A stretch of 64,000 nt of DNA from the NCBI GenBank assembly GCA_945876435.1, contig CAMCOD010000004.1, forward strand, positions 28,444 through 92,443. The letters are read 5' to 3'. The translations under genes were made by a program, and so were the position numbers. Below the pieces are notes generated by a model that saw nothing but the letters and a program-made list of their open reading frames with translations, was not told the origin of the DNA and did not search any database. Numbering within the stretch: the first letter of the stretch is position 1; every line of letters begins with the position of its first letter. Below, in pieces: positions 34,022 to 43,225 of the stretch. This DNA comes from an uncultured Clostridia bacterium. Its GTDB lineage: Bacteria; Bacillota; Clostridia; Oscillospirales; Ruminococcaceae.

Positions 34022-34276
34022 CTATCGGTCTCCTGCCCGCAATCCCATCCGTCTGGCCATATTGTGATAATAGCGGTAGCGGCTTCTCAGGGCTTTGCCG
34101 TCATAGATACAGGCCTCGATCAAATCCCCTTCCGTCATCAGATTAAACAGCGCGTCGTTATCCCGGATCTGCTGTTCCAGCTGCCGCAGCATGGCGATTA
34201 CTTCCCCCGCTGAAAGAGCCTCTTGTGAACTTGTTTCCGTTTTCCGCGTAAGAATCTGTTCCAGTACTGTTGTCAT
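34022..34276 (-). CDS. yaaL: YaaL-like DUF2508 family protein
   Basis: An 84-residue helical protein with RQLEQQIRDNDALFNLMTEGDLIEACIYD (in parts) and ALRSRYRYYHNMA, matching DUF2508/YaaL. In Bacillus yaaL lies between recR and bofA; recR is missing here. Function unknown. It begins the small yaaL-bofA operon; GAAAGGACGGGAT precedes the ATG. Confidence 0.8.
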   Translation of the reverse strand: MTTVLEQILTRKTETSSQEALSAGEVIAMLRQLEQQIRDNDALFNLMTEGDLIEACIYDGKALRSRYRYYHNMARRMGLRAGDR

Positions 34277-34377
34277 TCCGATCCCGTCCTTTCACCTTCA
34301 TGCTGTTCCTATTCTATGAAGGAAGTGTGGGACAGTATGTCTCTTTTATACAAAATCTGAATTTTTTTCGAAAACAG

Positions 34378-34406
34378 TTGCCTGTGCCTCCAAAATGGAG
34401 TACAAT
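34378..34406 (+). promoter_or_regulatory. Promoter of the Cys-rich miniprotein gene
   Basis: -35 TTGCCT at 34378-34383, 17-base spacer, -10 TACAAT at 34401-34406. The tandem repeat begins nine bases downstream, at the expected transcription start. Confidence 0.65.
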
Positions 34407-34414
34407 GATACCAA

Positions 34415-34454
34415 TGTAACAATCTTAGGTGTAACAATCTTAGGTGTAACCATC
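34415..34454 (+). repeat. Tandem 15-bp repeat in the leader of the Cys-rich miniprotein gene
   Basis: TGTAACAATCTTAGG occurs twice head to tail (34415-34429, 34430-34444) and is followed by a partial third copy (TGTAACCATC). The position, immediately after the -10 box, suits a regulator-binding direct repeat or slippage-generated repeats. Confidence 0.8.
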
Positions 34455-34473
34455 CCATGAAAGAAGGCTTTTT

Positions 34474-34644
34474 ATGAACCAGTTTAAGAATTTGACGGAA
34501 CGCTATTGTCCAAAGATCGGCTGTAATGTTCCTCTTGAAAACATGTACGATGACGAAGGCCGGGCTTATACCCGCTGTCTTTTCAGCTACAAGTGTGACT
34601 GGTACGAATGCGAAAAACATATGCCAGCTTTCCCAGACCGCTAA
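34474..34644 (+). CDS. Cys-rich miniprotein of unknown function
   Basis: A 56-residue frame, too short for most callers. It reads MNQFKNLTERYCPKIGCNVP, then EGRAYTRCLFSYKCDWYECEKH. Five Cys and a His in Cx4C and Cx5Cx4C order suggest a small zinc-binding or disulfide-bridged protein. Support as a gene: promoter with correct spacing upstream, AAGAAGG just before the ATG (weak), and an excellent terminator right behind the stop. I do not know the family. Confidence 0.7.
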   Translation: MNQFKNLTERYCPKIGCNVPLENMYDDEGRAYTRCLFSYKCDWYECEKHMPAFPDR

Positions 34645-34665
34645 AAATGAAAATATGAATAAAAG

Positions 34666-34702
34666 AAAAACAGCAGACACTGTGGTGTCTGCTGTTTTTT
34701 TT
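34666..34702 (+). terminator. Terminator of the Cys-rich miniprotein gene
   Basis: Stem AACAGCAGACAC/GTGTCTGCTGTT, four-base loop and eight T. It also faces the 3' end of rnpB at 34711. Confidence 0.93.
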
Positions 34703-34710
34703 CTGAAAAT

Positions 34711-35065
34711 GTGACTAAGCGTGTAAGCCGGGTTCTGTTATAGATGACAATCTATCTAGACCGCCGGTCGCCCGACGGTTCAAGCCACCTGCCCCAGAAT
34801 GACGGCGGGCCGCCGTTTGTTCATTCTGTTACGGTTACGGTGTTGCTTCGGATAGGGTTTACATGGCAGTGCAGTCTCCTGCACTCCGGTGAGCTCTTAC
34901 CTCGCCTTTCCACCCTTACAGGGGCTGGACCCTGCGGTATCTCTCTGTTGCACTGTCCCTAAAGTCGCCTTCGGCTGCCGTTAGCAGCTATCCTGCCCTG
35001 TGAAGCCCGGACTTTCCTCATGCGGGCCCTTTCGGATTCCGCACGCTGCCATCCTGCTTACTCAC
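34711..35065 (-). ncRNA. rnpB: RNase P RNA, bacterial class A
   Basis: The minus strand shows the universally conserved rnpB elements: GAGGAAAGTCCGGGCTTCAC near the 5' end (P4 and J), the GGTAAACCC-like region, AGGTGGCTTGAACC, and 3'-terminal ACAGAACCCGGCTTAC. The ends pair (GTGAGTAAGC with GCTTAGTCAC, two mismatches). About 355 bases, the class A size. It processes tRNA 5' ends. Confidence 0.96.
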
Positions 35066-35072
35066 AGCATTC

Positions 35073-35101
35073 ATTTTACCCCATCCTTGCCGGATTGTCA
35101 A
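35073..35101 (-). promoter_or_regulatory. Promoter of rnpB
   Basis: Minus strand: perfect -35 TTGACA (35096-35101), 17-base spacer, -10 TAAAAT (35073-35078), about eight bases before the RNA 5' end. Confidence 0.9.
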
Positions 35102-35122
35102 CCAAAAAACCATTGCAAAACC

Positions 35123-36568
<1,446 letters not shown>

Positions 36569-36578
36569 GCTCCCAAAT

Positions 36579-36622
36579 AAAAACCGGAAGGATATGATGA
36601 GTATCATATTCTTCCGGTTTTT
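36579..36622. terminator. Terminator of gdhA
   Basis: Long hairpin: AAAACCGGAAG/CTTCCGGTTTT extended by ATATGAT/ATCATAT, with T-run on either strand. It may also serve mntP, which ends at 36667. Confidence 0.92.
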
Positions 36623-36666
36623 TACACCTATTCTCTAAAAGTGAAGAATCGCTAAATGGAAATGTC

Positions 36667-37233
36667 TTAAGCCAAAATTCCCAAATGCTCCAGCAGAATC
36701 TTAGCGCCCAGACAAATCAGAATCAGGCCCCCGGCAAGCTCCGCCTTTGCTTTGTAGCGGACACCAAACAGGTTTCCGATCTTCACACCGACCACAGACA
36801 GCGCAAAGGTGGTTACTCCGATAAAGCTGACTGCCGGTACTATATCCACCTGCAAAAAAGCAAAGGTAACACCAACAGCCAATGCGTCAATGCTGGTGGC
36901 AACCGCCAGCACCACCATTTCCTTGAAGGCCACGCTGTCGCTGCCGCCTTCGTCATCCTCTCCGCCGCGCGCCTCACGGATCATGTTAAAACCAATCAGG
37001 CCCAGCAGGACAAAGGCGATCCAGTGATCCACGGACTGGATGTAAGACTGGAAGCTGACGCCCAGCAAATAGCCCAGCAGCGGCATACCCGCCTGAAAAC
37101 CGCCAAAGTACAAACCGACTACAGCTGCCTTTTTCCAGCTCATGTTCCGCATGGCCAAGCCTTTGCATACCGAAACCGCGAAAGCGTCCATGGAAAGTCC
37201 GACAGCCAGAATAAATAATTCTACTAAACTCAT
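36667..37233 (-). CDS. mntP: Manganese efflux pump MntP
   Basis: Membrane protein of 188 residues with six transmembrane segments in two inverted halves, each with the conserved acidic motif: [14 protein letters not shown] near residue 12 and [15 protein letters not shown] near 112. It exports excess Mn(II). The manganese-sensing yybP-ykoY riboswitch in front of it supports the role strongly. GGAGG lies before the ATG. Confidence 0.95.
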   Translation of the reverse strand: MSLVELFILAVGLSMDAFAVSVCKGLAMRNMSWKKAAVVGLYFGGFQAGMPLLGYLLGVSFQSYIQSVDHWIAFVLLGLIGFNMIREARGGEDDEGGSDSVAFKEMVVLAVATSIDALAVGVTFAFLQVDIVPAVSFIGVTTFALSVVGVKIGNLFGVRYKAKAELAGGLILICLGAKILLEHLGILA

Positions 37234-37282
37234 GTTTTTTCCTCCGTTTTTGTTTTATTTTCCATTTTGTGAAAGAATCGCA

Positions 37283-37410
37283 TAAAAAAAGAGACTATCT
37301 GCAAGGCCCCCTTTTTCCTGCAGACAAGTCTCGTCATTTCAAACAAAGCCAGATTTTACAATCAGTATGTTGACTCTGCTGCACACTTTGTGCCGACTAC
37401 TCCCTTATCG
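37283..37410 (-). promoter_or_regulatory. yybP-ykoY manganese riboswitch with intrinsic terminator
   Basis: On the minus strand, in front of mntP, the class consensus is present: GGGAGTAGTCGGC, AGTCAACATACTG, TGGCTTTGTTTG and ACGAGACT, in the right order, followed by a GC stem and TCTCTTTTTTT. The pairing partner AGACT/AGTCT forms the expression platform. Mn(II) binding should open the terminator and switch mntP on. Confidence 0.93.
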
Positions 37411-37416
37411 TTTTCT

Positions 37417-37446
37417 ATTTTACATAGAAAAGACCCAGTGAGTCAA
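37417..37446 (-). promoter_or_regulatory. Promoter of the riboswitch-mntP transcript
   Basis: Minus strand: -35 TTGACT (37441-37446), 18-base spacer, -10 TAAAAT (37417-37422), just before the riboswitch. Confidence 0.75.
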
Positions 37447-37525
37447 GGCTAACACGATCAATCAACCTGTCTTTTGACTTTTTTGCAGCCGGAAAGCAAA
37501 AATTCTCCTCCTTTCTCCCCTCGGA

Positions 37526-37554
37526 TTTACTTTTTCTATTCAAAGAGGTATAAT
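37526..37554 (+). promoter_or_regulatory. Promoter of the DUF6882-like / GNAT pair
   Basis: -35 TTTACT at 37526-37531, 17-base spacer, perfect -10 TATAAT at 37549-37554. The start codon at 37591 lies 36 bases downstream. Confidence 0.8.
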
Positions 37555-37590
37555 AAACAGGTAATGATTTGGAAAGGATGGTTGCGCTTA

Positions 37591-38079
37591 ATGACTCCAG
37601 TATTTAAAAATGGAAAACTGAATCCCAAAATCACCAAACCCAGCCAGCTTCTTCAGCTTTGTATGGAAAACGTGCAGGAAAAACAAACACTGCTTCTGAA
37701 AAAATATCACCTTGATCAACTGAAAGCCTATGGAATTGACGAGGAAAAGGGCACTCTGCGCTTTATCACCAGCGATGACAGCAGCTATGAATTTGACGCT
37801 GTACCGGTGGGCGTCTGGAACTCCAAGGAAAACCAGTGGATATGGGGCTGGGCCAACAGTGGCTCCGGCGCTGTGCTTTACGCCAGATCCGCCGCCCTCA
37901 AAGGGCTTCAGGATATTATTGAAGCCAACGATTTTTCTCAGCCTGTGATTTCCTGTGACGGACATCGCTCCCAGGCGTTCTCCTGCATCGCCACGGAATA
38001 TCTGGAAGGCTGCGGCCGCTTTGTGGCACCTCAGGGAGACTTCCGTCTGCACTTTGTGCTTCTGAAAAAGAAAGACTAA
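37591..38079 (+). CDS. Conserved hypothetical protein (DUF6882-like)
   Basis: Soluble protein of 162 residues. The middle, VGVWNSKENQWIWGWANS near residues 68-85, has the W-x-W-x-W-A-N pattern I associate with DUF6882; the call is from memory and moderate. The longer open frame to 37474 crosses the promoter and is rejected; ATG 37591 follows GGAAAGGATGG at some distance. Three bases before the next gene, so an operon. Function unknown. Confidence 0.5.
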   Translation: MTPVFKNGKLNPKITKPSQLLQLCMENVQEKQTLLLKKYHLDQLKAYGIDEEKGTLRFITSDDSSYEFDAVPVGVWNSKENQWIWGWANSGSGAVLYARSAALKGLQDIIEANDFSQPVISCDGHRSQAFSCIATEYLEGCGRFVAPQGDFRLHFVLLKKKD

Positions 38080-38082
38080 GCT

Positions 38083-38550
38083 ATGGCCACTATGGATTTA
38101 GCCCCATTGGACACCGGCTTTGTGGAAGAATTCTGGCGGCTGCGCCGACAGTTGTTTGCGGAACTGGGTGAAATTCAGCCGGATTCTGACACCAGCGCGC
38201 TAAAGGCTGCCACTTGCGACTATTATCTTCAGCATATTAACCAGGATTTGTTTTGCTGGGGAATACAGGCGGAGGGCAGGCTGGTATCCATCGCCTCCAT
38301 CTGCCTGTTTTCGCGCATTCCTTATGAGGAAAACCTTACGGGCAGGGAAGCCTATCTTTTAAACGTGTACACCTGTCCCCAATACCGGCAAAATGGACTG
38401 GCGAAAAAACTGCTCACACAGGTCATCTCTTGGGCCAAGGAGCAGGGGATCCGCCGCTTATGGCTGAACAGCAGTGAAAAAGGCCGCGAATTGTATAGCC
38501 GGCTGGGCTTTCTTCCCAAAGGAAACGAAATGGAACTGTTTTTATCCTGA
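38083..38550 (+). CDS. GNAT family N-acetyltransferase
   Basis: Acetyltransferase of 155 residues. The acetyl-CoA motif is LLNVYTCPQYRQNGLAKKLLTQVI (in parts) near residues 92-115, with LWLNSSEKGRELYSRLGF behind it. Substrate unknown. ATG at 38083 or 38092; no clear ribosome binding site, so translation is probably coupled to the upstream gene, three bases away. Followed by a strong terminator. Confidence 0.85.
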   Translation: MATMDLAPLDTGFVEEFWRLRRQLFAELGEIQPDSDTSALKAATCDYYLQHINQDLFCWGIQAEGRLVSIASICLFSRIPYEENLTGREAYLLNVYTCPQYRQNGLAKKLLTQVISWAKEQGIRRLWLNSSEKGRELYSRLGFLPKGNEMELFLS

Positions 38551-38566
38551 ATATTTGCACAATACG

Positions 38567-38601
38567 AAAAGTCCTGCCTCTTAAAGAGGCAGGACTTTTT
38601 T
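38567..38601. terminator. Terminator after the GNAT gene
   Basis: Perfect 14-base-pair stem (38567-38580 with 38586-38599), five-base loop, T-run. Confidence 0.93.
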
Positions 38602-38641
38602 ATATGACACATGGAGTAAATTTTTGGTCATTGAGGAACGA

Positions 38642-38766
38642 TCACCGGCTCAATACGGCCATTTGTTCTTTGATCTGTGAAAGTTCCAGCTCCGCCAGCT
38701 GCTTAAATCAAATGTTCCATTGGGAAAGGCAGAAAAAGCTTCCTCATAGGCGTCAATGATCTTCAT
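38642..38766 (-). pseudogene. Frameshifted small gene downstream of the topoisomerase pair
   Basis: From ATG 38766, preceded by AAAAAGGAG, the frame reads MKIIDAYEEAFSAFPNGTFD and then ends unnaturally after 18 more residues (stop 38650-38652). Shifting the frame near 38706 gives KQLAELELSQIKEQMAVLSR with a stop at 38642-38644, which looks far more protein-like. So a small gene of about 41 residues has a one-base shift, or a larger one has an internal deletion. I do not recognise the family. It lies 26 bases after the ParC-like gene in the same direction. Confidence 0.45.
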
Positions 38767-38791
38767 ACATACTCCTTTTTGCCCCGAATAC

Positions 38792-41044
38792 TTACGGCTC
38801 CATTCCATCCAGAGTCAGCTGTTCCACCGGTGGGATCCCGCCCCGGGACGGCAGGGACTTGGCCATATAGCGGTGAGGATTCTCCACCATGCCATCCGAA
38901 TAAATCACGGCCTTCTCCACTGAATCGCCCTTTTTCAGGGTCATTACCTGCACGCCCTGATTGTCTTTGGTCGTTTTTTCCAACAGACAACCGGTGTGGA
39001 AGATCAGGATGCGTCCACCGCTGGCAGACATCAGAATCTCCCGCTCCTCCGTCAGTGCCAAAACAGCCACCAGCGGCGAACCTGCCTTGGTATTATAGGC
39101 ATTGATCAGCTTTCTCCGGTTGGTTTTTGTCTCGTAGGCTTTCAGGCTTACCTTGGCCACCTTGCCGTTTTCAAAGAAGAACAGCAGGAAGCCCTGATAA
39201 TCGGAGGTAGCAACCATGAATCTGGCGCTCTCACCCTCATCCATGCCCAGTTTAACCGGCACAAAATCACCCAAAGTGCTGGCTTTGGTGTCGTCAAACT
39301 CGTTGGCGCGGGATTTGTACACCTGTCCCCGGTCCGTGAAGAACAGCAGATTAACACCGCTGCTGCTTTCCAGATGGGTAAGCACTGCGTCACCATCCTT
39401 GAGATATTGCTCTGAACTCATGCGGTAGGATTGGGGCGTGATTTTTTTGAAGTAACCCTCTTTGGTAAAGAAGAGGTGAACCGGATATTCCTCCGCTTTC
39501 TGCTCCTCCTCGCTGTAGTGTTTCACATCCTCTTTGTAAATCAGGAGGGAACGGCGGGGCTGACCATATTTTTTGATCACTTCCTTCAGCTCCCCAACAA
39601 TGATGCTCTTTACCTTTTTATCATTGCCCAGAATCGCTTCCAGTTCGGCAATATCAGCCTTCAAGTCTTCGATTTCCTTGGTACGCTTAAGAATATACTC
39701 CCGGTTCAATTGACGCAGCTTGATCTCCGCCACATATTCTGCCTGCACCTGATCAATGCCGAAGCCAATCATCAAATTGGGCACAACATCCTGCTCTTCT
39801 TTTGTCTCCCGGACGATCTGAATGGCTTTATCAATATCCAATAAGATCTTCTCCAGACCCTCCAGCAGATGGAGTTTCTCTTTTTTCTTATCCAAATCGT
39901 AATAAACACGACGTTTTACACACATTGTACGGAATGCGATCCATTCTTCCAGCAGGGCACGCACACCCAATACTCTTGGCGTACCCTCAATCAGCACATT
40001 AAAATTGCAGGAAAAGCTGTCTTCCAATGGAGTAAAGCGATAAAGTTTTTGCATCAGCTTGTCCGGATCGGTGTTTCGCTTCAAATCAATGGCCAGCTTT
40101 AAGCCGGACAAGTCGGTTTCATCCCGCATATCGGAAATTTCTTTCAGTTTTCCGGCTTTGACCAGTTCCACCACCTTGTCCATAATGGCCTCAGTGGTCG
40201 TAGTAGGTGGGATTTCGGTGATTTCCAAGCAGTTGCTCTTTTGGTCATAGCGATAACGAGCCCGAACCTTAAAGGAACCGCGTCCTGTTTCATAAATTTT
40301 CTCCATCTCATCCGGATGGTAGATGATCTGTCCTCCACCGGCAAAATCCGGCGCCTTCAGGGTAAGGGAAATATCATGGGCTGGATTTTTGATCAGCTCA
40401 ATGGTGGTATTGCAGACCTCCTCCAGGTTAAAGGAGCAGATATTGCAGGCCATACCAACCGCGATACCCAAATTGGCATTCACCAAAATCGAAGGGAACG
40501 TCACAGGAAACAGAGCGGGTTCCTTCATGGTATTGTCATAGTTGTCCACAAAGTCTACTGTATCCTTGTCAATATCCCGGAACAGCTCCGCGCTGATGGG
40601 ATCCAGCTTGGCCTCGGTATAACGGGAAGCAGCATAGGCCATATCATGGGAATAGGCCTTGCCAAAGTTTCCTTTGGAATCCACATAAGGGTGAAGCAAA
40701 GCTTCATTGCCTCGGGACAAACGCACCATCGTCTCGTAAATAGCTCCATCCCCATGAGGATTCAGCTTCATGGTCTGACCCACAATATTAGCGGACTTTG
40801 TTCTCTGCCCGGTAAGCAGACCCATTTTATACATGGTATAGAGCAGCTTTCGATGGGACGGCTTAAAGCCGTCGATCTCCGGGATCGCCCGGGAGACAAT
40901 AACGCTCATGGCATAGGGCATATAGTTGCTTTCCAGGGTATCCGTAATTTGCTGATTGAGCACCACACCAGCATTTTCAATATAGGCCTTTGTCTGGGAA
41001 GACGTTGGCCTGCTTATTTTTCCTTCTGTCTTTTTCTTTGCCAT
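38792..41044 (-). CDS. Type IIA topoisomerase subunit A, non-canonical ParC-like
   Basis: DNA breakage-rejoining subunit of 750 residues. The catalytic Tyr lies in AASRYTEAKL near residue 129, with FKPSHRKLLYTMY near 58 and GNFGKAYSHDMAYAASRYTE typical of the group (in parts). The C-terminal third has the beta-pinwheel repeats (VLTHLESSSGVNLLFFTDRG, LVAVLALTEEREILM). The N-terminus carries an extra basic KKKTEGK stretch. It belongs to the divergent topoisomerase found in Clostridia beside normal gyrase. Its partner is encoded 30 bases upstream; together they should pass DNA strands using ATP. Supercoiling direction or decatenation preference is not readable. Confidence 0.9.
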   Translation of the reverse strand: MAKKKTEGKISRPTSSQTKAYIENAGVVLNQQITDTLESNYMPYAMSVIVSRAIPEIDGFKPSHRKLLYTMYKMGLLTGQRTKSANIVGQTMKLNPHGDGAIYETMVRLSRGNEALLHPYVDSKGNFGKAYSHDMAYAASRYTEAKLDPISAELFRDIDKDTVDFVDNYDNTMKEPALFPVTFPSILVNANLGIAVGMACNICSFNLEEVCNTTIELIKNPAHDISLTLKAPDFAGGGQIIYHPDEMEKIYETGRGSFKVRARYRYDQKSNCLEITEIPPTTTTEAIMDKVVELVKAGKLKEISDMRDETDLSGLKLAIDLKRNTDPDKLMQKLYRFTPLEDSFSCNFNVLIEGTPRVLGVRALLEEWIAFRTMCVKRRVYYDLDKKKEKLHLLEGLEKILLDIDKAIQIVRETKEEQDVVPNLMIGFGIDQVQAEYVAEIKLRQLNREYILKRTKEIEDLKADIAELEAILGNDKKVKSIIVGELKEVIKKYGQPRRSLLIYKEDVKHYSEEEQKAEEYPVHLFFTKEGYFKKITPQSYRMSSEQYLKDGDAVLTHLESSSGVNLLFFTDRGQVYKSRANEFDDTKASTLGDFVPVKLGMDEGESARFMVATSDYQGFLLFFFENGKVAKVSLKAYETKTNRRKLINAYNTKAGSPLVAVLALTEEREILMSASGGRILIFHTGCLLEKTTKDNQGVQVMTLKKGDSVEKAVIYSDGMVENPHRYMAKSLPSRGGIPPVEQLTLDGMEP

Positions 41045-41074
41045 AAGAGGCTGACCTTCCTTTCTCCTGTACCG

Positions 41075-43057
41075 CTAAGACAGGTCCGCGTTGTCCAGGT
41101 AGCGGGCGCCGTTCTCCGCGATAAATTCTTTTCGGCCCTCCAGATTGTTGCCCAGCAGCAGGTCAAACATCTGCTCCGTAGCCTGAGCGTCAGCCGGCGT
41201 CACTTTAATCAGCCGGCGGGTAGCTGGATTCATGGTGGTCATCCACATCATCTCCGGATCATTTTCACCTAAACCTTTGGAGCGGTTGATGGTGACTTTT
41301 TTATTCCCCAGCTTCTCCAAAATTTTTGCTTTTTCCGCCTCGGTATAGGCGAAGTAGCTCATATCCTTATCAATGATTTCAAACAGTGGAGATTCCGCAA
41401 TATAAACATAGCCTTTTTCAATCAAAGTTGGGGTCAGACGATAGAGCATTGTCAATAAAAGCGTCCGGATCTGGAATCCGTCCACGTCGGCATCGGTGCA
41501 CAGGACGATCTTATTCCAACGCAAGCCGTTCAAATCGAAGGAGGACAACTCCTTGTTGGCTTTGGCCTTTACTTCAACACCGCAGCCTAAAACTTTGATA
41601 ATATCGGAGATGATCTCGCTTTTAAAAATTTTGTCATAATCCGCCTTCAGGCAGTTGAGGATCTTACCCCGAACCGGAATAATTGCCTGGAACTGAGCAT
41701 CCCGGCTCAATTTGCAGGCACCCAGAGCCGAATCACCTTCCACAATGTAAATTTCCCGCTCGTTGACATCCCGGCTGCGGCAATCCACAAATTTCTGCAC
41801 CCGGTTGGACAGGTCAATGGTACCGGAAAGCTTCTTTTTCAGATTCAGCCGGGTTTTTTCCGCATTTTCCCGGCTGCGTTTGTTGACCAGAACCTGTTCG
41901 GCGATTTTCAGAGCCTCATCCGGGTTTTCGATGAAGTAAACCTCAAGCTGCCGCTTGAGAAAGTCGGTCATTGCCTCATAAATAAACTTATTGGTAATGG
42001 ATTTTTTAGTCTGATTCTCATAGGAGGTCTGTGTGGAAAAAGAGGACGATACCAGAAGCAGACAATCCTCAATATCCTGATATTTAATGGCGCTTTCGCC
42101 CTTCAGATACTTGCCGCCCTGCTTCAGGTAACGGTCGATTTGGGAAACGAAGGCCTGTCTCACTGCTTTTTCCGGCGAACCGCCATGCTCCAGATGGCTG
42201 GAGTTATGGTAATACTCCGTCAGGCTCACCTGATTGGAAAAGCAGAAGGCAACGGACAGCTTCACTTTGTACTCGTCCTTATCCTCCCGGTCACGGCCCC
42301 GCTGTTCATCCTCCCAATACTGGATGGTGGTCAGATTGCTTTCGCCAGCCAGCTCCGCCACATAATCCACGATACCATGTTCATAGAAGAATTCTTTGAT
42401 CTCCATACCGCTGTCGGTCTCGTTGCGGAACACAAAGAGCAAACCGGGATTGACCACTGCCTGCCGTTTGAGAACACTTTCATAGAAATCCACTGGAATA
42501 TCCACATCTGTGAATACCTCCAGATCCGGCTTCCAACGCTGGCGGCTTCCGGTCTGTTTCCGGTTTGTGGCCTCTTTTTTCAAACCGCCGATGTTTTGTC
42601 CTTTTTCAAAGTGAAGATTGTAGCGGAAACCGTCCCGGTAAATCTCCGCATCGAAGTATTCGGAAGAATACTGGGTGGCGCAGGAGCCCAAACCATTGAG
42701 TCCCAGAGAAAAACCATAGTTCTCCCCATTATTGGTATTATATTTCCCGCCGGCGTACAGCTCACAGAAAACGAGCTCCCAGTTGTAGCGGTTTTCTTTC
42801 GGGTTAAAATCCACCGGAATGCCCCGGCCGTAGTCCTCCACCTCGATGGAATGATCCATATAGCGCGTGATGATGATTTTGTTGCCGTAACCTTCCCGGG
42901 CTTCGTCGATGGAGTTGGACAAAATTTCGAACATGGAATGTTCGCAGCCCTCCAAACCATCGGAGCCAAAAATAACACCGGGGCGTTTTCGTACCCGGTC
43001 GGCGCCTTTCAGAGCAGAGATACTTTCATTCCCGTATTCCTGATGTTTTTTTGCCAC
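41075..43057 (-). CDS. Type IIA topoisomerase subunit B, non-canonical ParE-like
   Basis: ATPase subunit of 660 residues. GHKL ATPase features: EILSNSIDEAREG near residue 45, DYGRGIPVDF near 73, GLNGLGS near 118. Transducer Lys is in the QTKKSI region. TOPRIM domain: YIVEGDSALGACKLSRD near 435 and LCTDADVDGFQIRTLLL near 510, with SKGLGEND later. The order and length match the divergent clostridial ParE-like group, not classical GyrB. The GTG at 43057 is taken as start since GGAGGAGGAG lies just before it; a TTG at 43075 would precede that site. First gene of the pair. Confidence 0.9.
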   Translation of the reverse strand: MAKKHQEYGNESISALKGADRVRKRPGVIFGSDGLEGCEHSMFEILSNSIDEAREGYGNKIIITRYMDHSIEVEDYGRGIPVDFNPKENRYNWELVFCELYAGGKYNTNNGENYGFSLGLNGLGSCATQYSSEYFDAEIYRDGFRYNLHFEKGQNIGGLKKEATNRKQTGSRQRWKPDLEVFTDVDIPVDFYESVLKRQAVVNPGLLFVFRNETDSGMEIKEFFYEHGIVDYVAELAGESNLTTIQYWEDEQRGRDREDKDEYKVKLSVAFCFSNQVSLTEYYHNSSHLEHGGSPEKAVRQAFVSQIDRYLKQGGKYLKGESAIKYQDIEDCLLLVSSSFSTQTSYENQTKKSITNKFIYEAMTDFLKRQLEVYFIENPDEALKIAEQVLVNKRSRENAEKTRLNLKKKLSGTIDLSNRVQKFVDCRSRDVNEREIYIVEGDSALGACKLSRDAQFQAIIPVRGKILNCLKADYDKIFKSEIISDIIKVLGCGVEVKAKANKELSSFDLNGLRWNKIVLCTDADVDGFQIRTLLLTMLYRLTPTLIEKGYVYIAESPLFEIIDKDMSYFAYTEAEKAKILEKLGNKKVTINRSKGLGENDPEMMWMTTMNPATRRLIKVTPADAQATEQMFDLLLGNNLEGRKEFIAENGARYLDNADLS

Positions 43058-43103
43058 TGCCTGCTCCTCCTCCAAGTAATTGATCGTAAGTTCATGTGCA
43101 ATT

Positions 43104-43132
43104 TATTGTAACATAAAGTTGGGAAAGAATCA
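43104..43132 (-). promoter_or_regulatory. Promoter of the topoisomerase pair
   Basis: Minus strand: -35 TTGATT (43127-43132), 17-base spacer, -10 TACAAT (43104-43109), about 47 bases before the GTG start. Confidence 0.65.
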
Positions 43133-43182
43133 AAGAAAGCTTTTCCGAAAAAAACATTTGTTTTTTGGTTCTTTTGCAAAAG

Positions 43183-43217
43183 AAAAGAGCCGTTTTTTTG
43201 TCAACAGCTCTTTTTCT
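43183..43217 (-). terminator. Terminator of gpsA
   Basis: Stem AAAAAGAGC/GCTCTTTT around a 16-base loop on the minus strand, ten bases after the gpsA stop. Loop is long and the T-run interrupted, so moderate strength. Confidence 0.6.
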
Positions 43218-43225
43218 TTACAAAA

